From contig NZ_LGIU01000091.1 in assembly GCF_001187915.1 (NCBI RefSeq), positions 78,761 through 142,760 of the forward strand: a stretch of DNA of 64,000 bases. Reading direction: 5' to 3'. This document shows positions 16,722-24,485 of this stretch, piece after piece; the first letter of the stretch is position 1, and each line of letters opens with the position of its first letter. The position numbers and the translations under genes were made by a program. Source of the DNA: Arthrobacter sp. RIT-PI-e (GTDB taxonomy: Bacteria; Actinomycetota; Actinomycetes; Actinomycetales; Micrococcaceae). The notes below the pieces were generated by a model that was given only the letters and a program-made list of their open reading frames with translations, did not search any database and was not told the origin of the DNA.

Positions 16722-18254
16722 ATGGCCGTATCTGTCCACGGGCTCACCAAACGCTACGGAGCCACACTGGCCCTCGACGAGGTCACACTCGACATCCCCG
16801 ACGGGCAGGTCCACGCCCTCCTGGGACACAACGGGGCCGGTAAGTCCACCATCATCAAGTGCCTCGGCGGCGGGACCTCACCCACCAGCGGCACCATCGA
16901 GCTGCACGGGCATACCCACCACGGTCTCACCCCCCGTGAGTCGATCGCGGCGGGAGTCGCCGTCATCTACCAGCACCTCACCGTCATCGACGGGCTCACC
17001 GTCGCCGAGAACCTCTTCATCGGCCAGGAACGCACCCGTGCAGGTCTCATCGACCGCTCCGGTCAGCGCGCCCTGGCACGCAGGGCCCTCGACCGGGTCG
17101 GCGCCCACGGCATCGACCCCGACATGCAGGTCCGTGCCCTTCCCATCGGGCAGCGTCAGCTCGTCGAGATCGCCAAGGCCCTGCAGCGCGATGCCCGACT
17201 GCTGATCCTCGACGAGCCGACCGCGGCCCTGTCCCGCGAGGAGTCCGATCGCCTCGGGAACCTCGTGCGTGACCTCGCCGATCGCGGGATCGCCATCCTG
17301 TACGTCACCCACCTCCTGGGGGAGGTCCTCAAGCTGGCCGACGCCGCGACGGTGCTGCGCAACGGCAGAGCCGTCTGGCACGCGCGAGGGGAGAGCATCA
17401 CCCACGAAGCCCTCGTCGACGCCATCAGCGACGGCCAGGGGGCCGACCACGAACGCCCTGCACCGCCTGCTGCGAACCGCACTGCTGCCCTGGCCGTGCG
17501 CGGTCTCGGCTCACCGGGTCTCGGACCGCTGGATGTGACCGTGGCCGCCGGGGAGATCGTGGCCTGCTACGGTCTCATCGGCTCCGGTCGCACCCGCTTC
17601 CTGAACACCCTCTTCGGACGGATCCGCCGTACGGCCGGGACCGTCAGCGTCGACGGGGTGCCGCGCGAGGCCGACACCCCCCTGGCCGCGCTCAAGGGCG
17701 GGATCGCCCTCGTCCCCGGGGACCGTGCCCGCGAGGGACTGTTCGGTACCCTGCCGGCCCTCGACAACACCGTCGTCGGAGTCGCACCGGAACTGGGCCG
17801 CTTCGGATTCCGCGCCCGCAGCAGGGAGCGCAGTACCTTCGACGCGGTCGCACGCTGGCTCTCCCTCCGCCCGCTGTCCCCGACCCTGCCGGCCGGGAGG
17901 TTCAGCGGCGGGAACCAGCAGAAGATCCTCCTGGGCCGATGGGTGAACGAGGTCGCGCGCACCCGGGTCCTGCTGCTCGACGACCCGACCCAGGGGGTGG
18001 ACATCGGGGCGCGGAAGGACATCTACGACGCCGTCAAACGTCTCGCCGCCGAACGTGGCGTCGGGGTCCTCGTGGCCACGAACGAATCCGAGGAGGTCGT
18101 CGACCTGGCCCACCGCTGCCTGATCTTCGAACGCGGCCGCATCATCGGCGAGCACGTCGTCGCCGACACCACCGCGGACAAGCTCCTGGCCCTGGTGCAC
18201 AGCACCCACCCCGACACGCGCATCATCGACCCCGCCGAAGGATCCCCGCTATGA
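16722..18254 (+). CDS. Ribose-type ABC transporter ATPase (two nucleotide-binding domains)
   Basis: This 510-residue RbsA-like protein has two ATPase domains. The N-terminal half has an intact Walker A (GHNGAGKST) and Walker B (LLILDEPTAAL), with a variant signature LPIGQRQ. The C-terminal half has a degenerate P-loop (GLIGSGRTR) but a good signature (FSGGNQQK) and Walker B (VLLLDDPTQG). This asymmetry is normal for the family. GAAGGAG precedes the ATG. The stop overlaps the permease start by ATGA. It drives uptake of the ligand of the upstream lipoprotein. Confidence 0.92.
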   Translation: MAVSVHGLTKRYGATLALDEVTLDIPDGQVHALLGHNGAGKSTIIKCLGGGTSPTSGTIELHGHTHHGLTPRESIAAGVAVIYQHLTVIDGLTVAENLFIGQERTRAGLIDRSGQRALARRALDRVGAHGIDPDMQVRALPIGQRQLVEIAKALQRDARLLILDEPTAALSREESDRLGNLVRDLADRGIAILYVTHLLGEVLKLADAATVLRNGRAVWHARGESITHEALVDAISDGQGADHERPAPPAANRTAALAVRGLGSPGLGPLDVTVAAGEIVACYGLIGSGRTRFLNTLFGRIRRTAGTVSVDGVPREADTPLAALKGGIALVPGDRAREGLFGTLPALDNTVVGVAPELGRFGFRARSRERSTFDAVARWLSLRPLSPTLPAGRFSGGNQQKILLGRWVNEVARTRVLLLDDPTQGVDIGARKDIYDAVKRLAAERGVGVLVATNESEEVVDLAHRCLIFERGRIIGEHVVADTTADKLLALVHSTHPDTRIIDPAEGSPL

Positions 18255-19255
18255 AGAACACCGGCCCGGTCACCGCCGCCGTCGAGACCCTCGTCCGCAC
18301 CCCGCTGTTCGTCCTGCTCATCGTCATGGTGCTCGGGGTGCACTTCACCACCGACTCGTTCTTCGTCTGGCAGAACATCAGGGGTGTCCTCCAGGACAGC
18401 GCGGTCATCGCGATCGTGGCTCTTCCCGTGGCCGTCCTGCTGATCTCCGGATACATCGACCTCTCGGTGGGCTCCTCCCTCGCGCTCGGCGGTGTGGTCG
18501 CCGCCGTGGTCATGGACAAGGGATCAGGCAGTCCAGCGGTGGCGATCCTCCTCGCCGTCCTCGCCGGCGCCCTCGTCGGGCTCCTCAACGCGATCGCCGT
18601 GACGGTGCTCGGGCTGAACTCCTTCATCACGACCCTGGGCACGCTGACCGCGGTACGCGGGGTCGCCCAGCTCGTCAGCCCGACACCGAGGAACAACTTC
18701 GGTGACGCGTTCGGTTTCCTCGGCGTGGGCACCCTGGCCGGGATCCCGCTGTCGGTGTGGATCGCCCTCGTGCTGCTCGTCGCCGCCGCCGTGGTGCTGA
18801 CGTCGACCCCGGTGGGCCGGCACGTCTACGCCCTGGGCGTCAACCGCGAAGCGGCGTATCTCTCCGGGATCCACGTCAAGGCCATCCCCTTCGTCCTGTT
18901 CGTCCTCTCCGGGGCGTTCGCGGGTTTCGCCGGGACCATCGTGGTCGCCCGGCTCAACAGCGCCCCTGCAGGTCAGATCGGGACCGGGTTCGAGCTCGTG
19001 GTCCTCACCGCGGTCCTCCTGGGCGGGGTCGCCCTCACCGGTGGGGAGGGGACGGTCTTCGGGGTCCTGGTCGGGGTCCTCTTCTACGGTGCCCTGAACA
19101 ACTCCCTGGTGCTGCTGGGGGTGACGACCTTCTGGCAGTCCGTGGCCAGTGGTCTGGCGCTGATCGCGGCGATCGGGTTGAGCCTGGTGAGTCAGCTCCT
19201 GCGGGACAGGCTGGCCGCGGCGAAGGCGCGCCGACTGGCTGCAGCGACGGCCTAG
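18251..19255 (+). CDS. Ribose-type ABC transporter permease
   Basis: This 334-residue RbsC-like permease has about nine to ten hydrophobic segments. The family motif SGYIDLSVGSSLALGG lies near residues 63-78, and the late LLGGVALTGGEGTVFG loop is typical. It overlaps the ATPase gene by 4 nt and is last in the amidohydrolase-ABC operon, followed by a perfect 11-bp hairpin. A single permease gene implies a homodimer. Confidence 0.92.
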   Translation: MKNTGPVTAAVETLVRTPLFVLLIVMVLGVHFTTDSFFVWQNIRGVLQDSAVIAIVALPVAVLLISGYIDLSVGSSLALGGVVAAVVMDKGSGSPAVAILLAVLAGALVGLLNAIAVTVLGLNSFITTLGTLTAVRGVAQLVSPTPRNNFGDAFGFLGVGTLAGIPLSVWIALVLLVAAAVVLTSTPVGRHVYALGVNREAAYLSGIHVKAIPFVLFVLSGAFAGFAGTIVVARLNSAPAGQIGTGFELVVLTAVLLGGVALTGGEGTVFGVLVGVLFYGALNNSLVLLGVTTFWQSVASGLALIAAIGLSLVSQLLRDRLAAAKARRLAAATA

Positions 19256-19275
19256 CTGTACTGCCCAGGGACGTT

Positions 19276-19304
19276 GGTCCGCCCCGGCGACGACGGGGCG
19301 GACC
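19276..19304. terminator. Terminator hairpin between permease and AraC genes
   Basis: GGTCCGCCCCG (19276-19286) pairs perfectly with CGGGGCGGACC (19294-19304) around a 7-nt loop. It starts about 20 nt after the permease stop and lies between convergent genes, so it may serve both strands. Confidence 0.6.
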
Positions 19305-19433
19305 TGCCCGGCCCCGAGGCGCACCGCCGTCGTCACCGACCCGCGAGGAGCGCGGCGCAGGGGTACACCCGGCGGAGGGTCCGCCCCTGCGCAGGGTGGT
19401 CCCGGAGGTCGTCACCCGGCGCCCGTCGAGGGC

Positions 19434-20387
19434 TCAGGCGCGGCGGGGGCGCAGGGTGCTGGGGGAGACGCCGAAGTGGGTACGGAAGGTCCGGCTGAAA
19501 TGGGCCGGATCCAGGAAGCCGTTGTCGAGCGCGATCGAGGTCACCGAGCGCTGCGCGTGGAGCGGATCGCTGAGTGCGTCGTAGCATCTCTCGAGGCGGC
19601 GGTTGCGGATGACGGTCGACACGGTGGTGCCCTGGTCGCTGAAGAGCAGATGCAGGTACCGGACGGAGACGAAGTGGGTCGCCGCGATCCTCGCCGGATT
19701 GAGGTCGGGCTCGTCCAGGTGGGCGTCGATGTACTCCAGGACCCGCAGCAGGAGCGTCTGGTGGGTGCTCGTGACCGGCGCGGGTCCGCACTGCGCCTCC
19801 AGCAGCGTCGAGACGAGGTCCAGTGCGTTGCGCGAGAGGCGGTGCAGGGTGTGGGTCTGCAGATCGTCCGCCTGCTGGGCGAGGGACGTGAGGTAGGGGC
19901 GCACCATGGCCCCGATCCCCGAAGCGCCGTCGATCCGCGTCGCTGTCGACCTGGCGACCACGGGGCCGGGTAGTTCGAGCATCGACTTCGGGAACATGAC
20001 GATCGACATCCGGACGTCCTCGGTGCAGATCAGCGAGTACGGACGATCGGTGTCGTAGACGGTCATGTCACCGGCCTGCAACCGGCTCTCACGCTCGTCC
20101 TGGACGATCATCGCCCCACCCTGCTCGAGCACGGTGAACTTCACGTAGTGCTCGGGGTTCCCCCCGATCAGTGCCGGCGTGCGGTGGACGGCGTGGGCCG
20201 TCGCGGTGATCGCCAGGACCTGCATGTCACCACTGGTACGACCGGTGAGTACACCGCGGAAATCCTCCGGGTGCTCGGTGATGACCTCCAGCGCGACCAC
20301 GGCGTCGGCGACGGCGCTGCGGTACCCCTCGAACGGAAGGAGCGCGGCACGATGGTCGTCGTGCACTGTCGATGGGAACTGTGTCAT
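19434..20387 (-). CDS. AraC family transcriptional regulator
   Basis: This 317-residue regulator has an N-terminal AraC-binding-2-type sensing domain (ESRLQAGDMTVYDTDRPY) and a C-terminal AraC helix-turn-helix pair (LNPARIAATHFVSVRYLHLLF and VTSIALDNGFLDPAHFSRTFRTHFG). It faces the ABC operon end-on. Upstream it is followed by the phospholyase/kinase operon on the same strand, so it could be controlled with either system. The layout resembles regulators of amine and aromatic degradation (FeaR-like), but the effector is unknown. Confidence 0.88.
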   Translation of the reverse strand: MTQFPSTVHDDHRAALLPFEGYRSAVADAVVALEVITEHPEDFRGVLTGRTSGDMQVLAITATAHAVHRTPALIGGNPEHYVKFTVLEQGGAMIVQDERESRLQAGDMTVYDTDRPYSLICTEDVRMSIVMFPKSMLELPGPVVARSTATRIDGASGIGAMVRPYLTSLAQQADDLQTHTLHRLSRNALDLVSTLLEAQCGPAPVTSTHQTLLLRVLEYIDAHLDEPDLNPARIAATHFVSVRYLHLLFSDQGTTVSTVIRNRRLERCYDALSDPLHAQRSVTSIALDNGFLDPAHFSRTFRTHFGVSPSTLRPRRA

Positions 20388-20497
20388 ATGCTCTCACCCC
20401 GTCGTGAACCGGATGCCGTGGACGCTTGCGGATCTCACTGTAGGCCTCATGTCTTCCGCTGAGGAGGGTCTCGGATCCATGACGGTGCCTCGATACC

Positions 20498-21787
20498 TCA
20501 GGGCATCGTCCTGGCCACGGCGGAGCGGATCGCGCCCAGGAGGATCGGCAGGTGCTCGTCCTGGAGCGCCAGGGGGGGCCTGATCTTCAGGACGGAACCG
20601 GTCGGGCCGATCTTGCTCAGCAGCACGTCCTGGGCCTTGATCTCCTCGACCAGTCGTTTCGTGGTGACAGGATCGGGTGTCCGGTGCTCCGGGTCCTCGA
20701 ACACGGAGAACCCGAAGAAGAGGCCGTCGCCCTTGACCGGGCCGAGAAGGTCGTGGCCGGCGGTGAGCTCCGTCAGGTCCTGCCGGATCACCTGTCCGAG
20801 ACGCCCGGAGCGTGGGACGAGGTGCTCGTCCTCGATGATGTGCAGGACCTCCAGCCCCACGGCGGAGGAGACGGGGTTGCCGGCGAAGGTGTTGAAGAAC
20901 TCGTTGTGCGTCCCGAACTCCTCCAGCAGCTCATCACGCGTGACGACCGCGGCCAGGGGGTGCCCGTTGCCGAGAGGCTTGCCGAGGGTCACCAGATCCG
21001 GCAGGAGGTCGTAGCGCTGGTACCCCCAGAAGGTGCTGCCGGTACGTCCCAGTCCGGCCTGGACCTCGTCACCGATGACGAGGCCTCCGGCGGCCCGGAC
21101 CCGGGCGGCGACACCTTCGATGTACCCCTCGGGGAGGGTCGGCAGGCCCTCGGTGGAGAAGATCGATTCGAGGATGACGGCGGAGATCCCGAACCCTGCC
21201 TCGACGAGCTCGGCGATGGCACGGTCGACGTGGACCAGCGCCTCGTCCCGGACCTCCTCGTGGGAGCGGCCGGCGTTGCTCGCGGCGTCCAGGTCCGGGA
21301 CCGGGAAGGCGCGCACGTTTGGGGCGAGTCCCTCCCGGGTCTTCAGGCCCGTGGTGATCCCGGCCAGCAGGATCGTGTTGCCGTGGTAGCTGAAGTCGGT
21401 GACGAGGATGCCTGACGCCCGGGTGTGCTCCTGGGCGATCCGGAAGGCCAGCTCGTTGGCCTCGGACCCGCTGTTGGTGAACAGCACGCGATCGAGTTCG
21501 GGCTCGAAGGTGGCCAGGAGTGCCTCCGCGTACTCGAGGACACGCTCGTTGAGGTATCGCGTGTGGATGTTCAGGGTGGCCGCCTGGGACCTCAGGGCCT
21601 CCACGACGCGCGGATGCGCGTGACCCACGTGCGGCACGTTGTTGTAGGCGTCGAGGTAACGCCGGCCGGTGACGTCGGTGAGCCACACCCCGGAGCCCGA
21701 GACCAGGTGGACGGGCTCGTCGTAGAAGAGGGGGGAGTGGCGTCCGATCGTGGCGAAGCGTCGCTTGAGCAGGTCTGAGGTGGTCAA
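20498..21787 (-). CDS. Class III PLP enzyme, aminotransferase or amino-alcohol phosphate phospho-lyase
   Basis: This 429-residue fold-type I PLP enzyme has Lys270 (TLGKPLGNG) as the expected Schiff-base lysine and Asp240 (VIGDEVQAG) facing the cofactor. The N-terminal block YLDAYNNVPHVGHAHP and LNIHTRYL resemble the AGXT2L group, which includes ethanolamine-phosphate and phosphohydroxylysine phospho-lyases, more than ordinary omega-aminotransferases (from memory of these families). The start is TTG 21787, which overlaps the kinase stop as TTGA, with AAAGGA 7 nt upstream. Tight coupling to a small-molecule kinase supports a phospho-lyase role: kinase first, then elimination of phosphate and ammonia to give an aldehyde. 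A plain aminotransferase remains possible. Confidence 0.85.
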   Translation of the reverse strand: MTTSDLLKRRFATIGRHSPLFYDEPVHLVSGSGVWLTDVTGRRYLDAYNNVPHVGHAHPRVVEALRSQAATLNIHTRYLNERVLEYAEALLATFEPELDRVLFTNSGSEANELAFRIAQEHTRASGILVTDFSYHGNTILLAGITTGLKTREGLAPNVRAFPVPDLDAASNAGRSHEEVRDEALVHVDRAIAELVEAGFGISAVILESIFSTEGLPTLPEGYIEGVAARVRAAGGLVIGDEVQAGLGRTGSTFWGYQRYDLLPDLVTLGKPLGNGHPLAAVVTRDELLEEFGTHNEFFNTFAGNPVSSAVGLEVLHIIEDEHLVPRSGRLGQVIRQDLTELTAGHDLLGPVKGDGLFFGFSVFEDPEHRTPDPVTTKRLVEEIKAQDVLLSKIGPTGSVLKIRPPLALQDEHLPILLGAIRSAVARTMP

Positions 21788-22827
21788 CGTGGGTCCTTTT
21801 CCGGGAGGGGATGCGTGGACGTGCGCCACGGCGAGGGCTCGTCCTGGTCGTAGAGCTCGGCGAGTCGGGCCACCCATGGTGCGACCTCGGTCGCGACGAA
21901 GTCGGAGGCGGGATCACCCGGCCGTTCCGCCGCCCAGGCGAGATAGGTCAGGCCGCGGGCCAGCATGAACGCGTCCCAGGCGGCGAGTTCCTGCTCACCC
22001 AGCGGGCGTTCCCGCGTGTAACCGGTGATGAGGGCCCGCTCGTAGTCCGGGTAGCGGGGATGGTGGGCGTGGTGGAAGATCGCGGTCACGAGGTCGAAGA
22101 CGAACCAGCCGGTACCGAAGTCGTCGAAGTCGATCAGGACGACCCCGTCGGTGGTCTCCAGGAGGTTCTCGGGACTCGCATCGGCATGGATGACACCGAA
22201 CACCGAGGGCGACGTCGGCAGGGCGGAGAACTGTGCGTGAAGTGCCGGCAGGGCCCGGTCGATCGCGGCGCGCTCCCGGAGGGTCAGGGACGCCAGCGCA
22301 CGAGGATCCCCCCACAGGGGTGCGGGCCCGGCGAGACCCGAGGCGTCCCATGCGGAACGACGGAAGTCGGCCGGGACGCCGATGCTGATCGCTGCGGCGT
22401 GCAGCCGGCCCAGCAATGCTCCGATCCGGACGAAGGCCTCGGGCTCGGGGTGGTGCCGTCCGGCCAGTACCGACTCGATGTCCCCGAAGGGCCGTGCGTC
22501 CTCGATCCAGCGCTGTGCCGAGACGTGGCGGCTCTCCCCGCCGGCGTGGACGAGCGTGAACAGCTCACCGGTACGCGTCGGGAGGACCTCCGGGACCTCG
22601 ACGCCGGCCTGACGCAACGCCCGCAGGTACGTGAGCTCGGAGCGTAGTTCGTCCTCGTCCCTGTAGCCGGGCCGGTGGAGGCGGATCGCCGAGGACGCGC
22701 CGTCGGGATCCGTGGCACGGAAGACGTGGTTCTCGCGATACTTGATGAAGTCGAGGCGGGCCTCGGGATCGAGCCCGAAGGGGACGAGGGCGGCCCGGGC
22801 GACCTGGTGGGCGAGATCGATGTGCAT
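21784..22827 (-). CDS. Aminoglycoside-phosphotransferase-fold small-molecule kinase
   Basis: This kinase of about 347 residues has the APH/choline-kinase fold. The catalytic loop is HADASPEN with His214, Asp216 and Asn221, and the metal-binding motif is IDFDDFG. Such proteins phosphorylate hydroxyl groups of amino alcohols or hydroxy amino acids; hydroxylysine kinase belongs here. ATG 22827 is preferred because GGGAG lies 5 nt upstream; an ATG at 22863 lacks this. It is the first gene of a two-gene operon with the PLP enzyme and divergent from the TetR/SDR operon. The pair is predicted to phosphorylate an imported amino alcohol and then cleave it. An antibiotic-resistance role is unlikely in this setting. 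Confidence 0.82.
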   Translation of the reverse strand: MHIDLAHQVARAALVPFGLDPEARLDFIKYRENHVFRATDPDGASSAIRLHRPGYRDEDELRSELTYLRALRQAGVEVPEVLPTRTGELFTLVHAGGESRHVSAQRWIEDARPFGDIESVLAGRHHPEPEAFVRIGALLGRLHAAAISIGVPADFRRSAWDASGLAGPAPLWGDPRALASLTLRERAAIDRALPALHAQFSALPTSPSVFGVIHADASPENLLETTDGVVLIDFDDFGTGWFVFDLVTAIFHHAHHPRYPDYERALITGYTRERPLGEQELAAWDAFMLARGLTYLAWAAERPGDPASDFVATEVAPWVARLAELYDQDEPSPWRTSTHPLPEKDPR

Positions 22828-22869
22828 GCTTCTCCCGTCGTGGCAGTGCTGCAACTCTGCCATACTCTG

Positions 22870-22894
22870 ATTCTACTTTCCAGAATCAAATTCT
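22870..22894. promoter_or_regulatory. Candidate TetR operator with three alternating half-sites
   Basis: The 79-nt region between the divergent kinase and tetR genes holds ATTCT (22870-22874), AGAAT (22882-22886) and ATTCT (22890-22894). Any two neighbours form an inverted repeat, with spacers of 7 and 3 nt. It sits immediately upstream of the TetR start and about 45 nt from the kinase start, ideal for mutual control of both operons by the TetR protein. The site is also a sharp AT-rich spot in otherwise GC-rich DNA. Confidence 0.55.
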
Positions 22895-22906
22895 GAATGG
22901 AGCGAT

Positions 22907-23542
22907 ATGTCAATGACCCTGAAGGAACGTCGGCGCGATGCGGTACGTGCCGATGTGGCGGCGATGACGCTGGACCTCATCCGCGAGGAAGGGATCGACG
23001 CGGTGAGCATCGAGAGCATCTGCAGCGCGTGCAGCACATCGCGCTCCACGATCTACTCGCACTTCCCCGACGGCCGGGACGGCGTCCTGCGCGCGGCCTA
23101 CCAGCAGGCCGGGGAGACGTTGATCGCCCTCGCCCGGGACAGGGCCCGGACCGTCGCCGGGTGGGACGCCCGTATCGCCAGCTACGCCCGTACGATGCTC
23201 GAGTTCTCCAGCTCCCCGAACATCGGCAGCTTCTACAGCATCTCCGGACCGCACCTCATGGGCTTCCAGGCCAGGCGCGGCACAGGGGCGCAGAGCTACT
23301 TCGATGACATCCAGGGTGAGCTCACCGCCGCCCATGCGGCCGGTGACCTGCCGGAGGAGGCCGATCCGAGCATGCTCGCCACCCTGTTCGTCTCCAGCCT
23401 GCGCGACGCCGGCATCGCCGCCGCCGACACCCCCGAGCTCTGCGAGCGCCTCGTGGACTCGATCTGGACGATCCTAAACGGTCTGCGTGCGCTGGCGATG
23501 CACACGGCGGAGGTCCGTGCTCCGGGCGGGGGAGAGCGATGA
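22907..23542 (+). CDS. TetR family transcriptional regulator
   Basis: This 211-residue regulator has an N-terminal TetR helix-turn-helix (about residues 25-60, with VSIESICSACSTSRSTIYSHFPD) and a helical C-terminal ligand domain. ATG 22907 follows GGAG by only 4 nt; ATG 22913 (MTLKERR) is better spaced and also possible. Its stop overlaps the SDR start by 4 nt. It is divergent from the kinase/phospho-lyase operon over a palindromic spacer, so it very likely represses both. Ligand unknown. Confidence 0.88.
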   Translation: MSMTLKERRRDAVRADVAAMTLDLIREEGIDAVSIESICSACSTSRSTIYSHFPDGRDGVLRAAYQQAGETLIALARDRARTVAGWDARIASYARTMLEFSSSPNIGSFYSISGPHLMGFQARRGTGAQSYFDDIQGELTAAHAAGDLPEEADPSMLATLFVSSLRDAGIAAADTPELCERLVDSIWTILNGLRALAMHTAEVRAPGGGER

Positions 23543-24372
23543 GCGGGACGCCACCACCCCGGGACGGCGGAGAGGGAGCCGGTGACGTGCCGGTGGTCGT
23601 GGTCTCCGGTGGGGGTACGGGGATCGGCGCCGCCGTCGCGGCGCGTTTCGCCGCGGCGCAGTGGCACGTCGTCGTCCTCGGTCGCCGCCCCGAGCCGCTG
23701 CAGGAGGTAATGCAGCGCACCGGGGCCGTGCCGGTGATGGCTGATGTGGCCGATCCCGGGCAGGCCGCTGCCGCGGTGTCGGAGGTGGTGGGGCGGTTCG
23801 GCCGGATCGATGCGGTCATCGCCAATGCCGGTGGGCACGGTTTCGCGGCACTGGAGGAGACCACCGACGAGGAGTGGGCTGCGAGTATGCGCTCGAACCT
23901 GGACTCGGCGTTCGTCCTCGCCCGGGCCTCCATGCCGGCGCTGAAGGCCGCCGGCGGTTCCCTCGTCGTGGTGTCCTCGCTCGCGGGTCTCGCCGCCGGC
24001 CCCAGCACCCTCGGGTACACCACGGCCAAGCACGCCCTGCTCGGGTTGACCCGGTCGATCGCCCGCGACTACGGGGTGCACGGCGTGCGGGCGAACGCGA
24101 TCTGCCCGGGATGGGTGCGCACACCGATGGCCGATGCGGAGATGGACGAGTTCGCCGTCCGTGCCGGCCTCGGAGACCGCGAGAGCGCCTATGCGCGGGT
24201 CACGGAGGATGTGCCCCTGGGACGGCCGGCCCGGGCGTCGGAGGTGGCGGAGGTCGCCCTGTTCCTGGCCTCACCGGCGGCCTCCTACGTCTCGGGGGCC
24301 GTGATCCCGGTCGACGGGGGAGCCACGAGTGTGGACGTCCCGACGACCGCGTTCGCCCACGCGGGGATGTGA
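23539..24372 (+). CDS. Short-chain dehydrogenase/reductase
   Basis: This 277-residue classical SDR has the nucleotide-binding GGGTGIG at residues 24-30, NAGG in the fourth strand, a catalytic serine in VVVSSLAG, and the YxxxK pair Tyr160/Lys164. The end ASYVSGAVIPVDGG is typical. It overlaps tetR by ATGA and is therefore co-expressed with the regulator. In this locus it would fit oxidation of an alcohol or reduction of the aldehyde/ketone made by the phospho-lyase; cofactor preference and substrate cannot be read from sequence. Confidence 0.88.
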   Translation: MSGTPPPRDGGEGAGDVPVVVVSGGGTGIGAAVAARFAAAQWHVVVLGRRPEPLQEVMQRTGAVPVMADVADPGQAAAAVSEVVGRFGRIDAVIANAGGHGFAALEETTDEEWAASMRSNLDSAFVLARASMPALKAAGGSLVVVSSLAGLAAGPSTLGYTTAKHALLGLTRSIARDYGVHGVRANAICPGWVRTPMADAEMDEFAVRAGLGDRESAYARVTEDVPLGRPARASEVAEVALFLASPAASYVSGAVIPVDGGATSVDVPTTAFAHAGM

Positions 24373-24485
24373 GCCCGGACACAAGGGTGCGCTGAGAGGC
24401 AATGATCGTTCGCTGCCGGTCAACGACGAGAGCCCGTTCGCTTTGCAGACTTGAGATCTCATCCATCGACCGGGAGATCTCCGAC

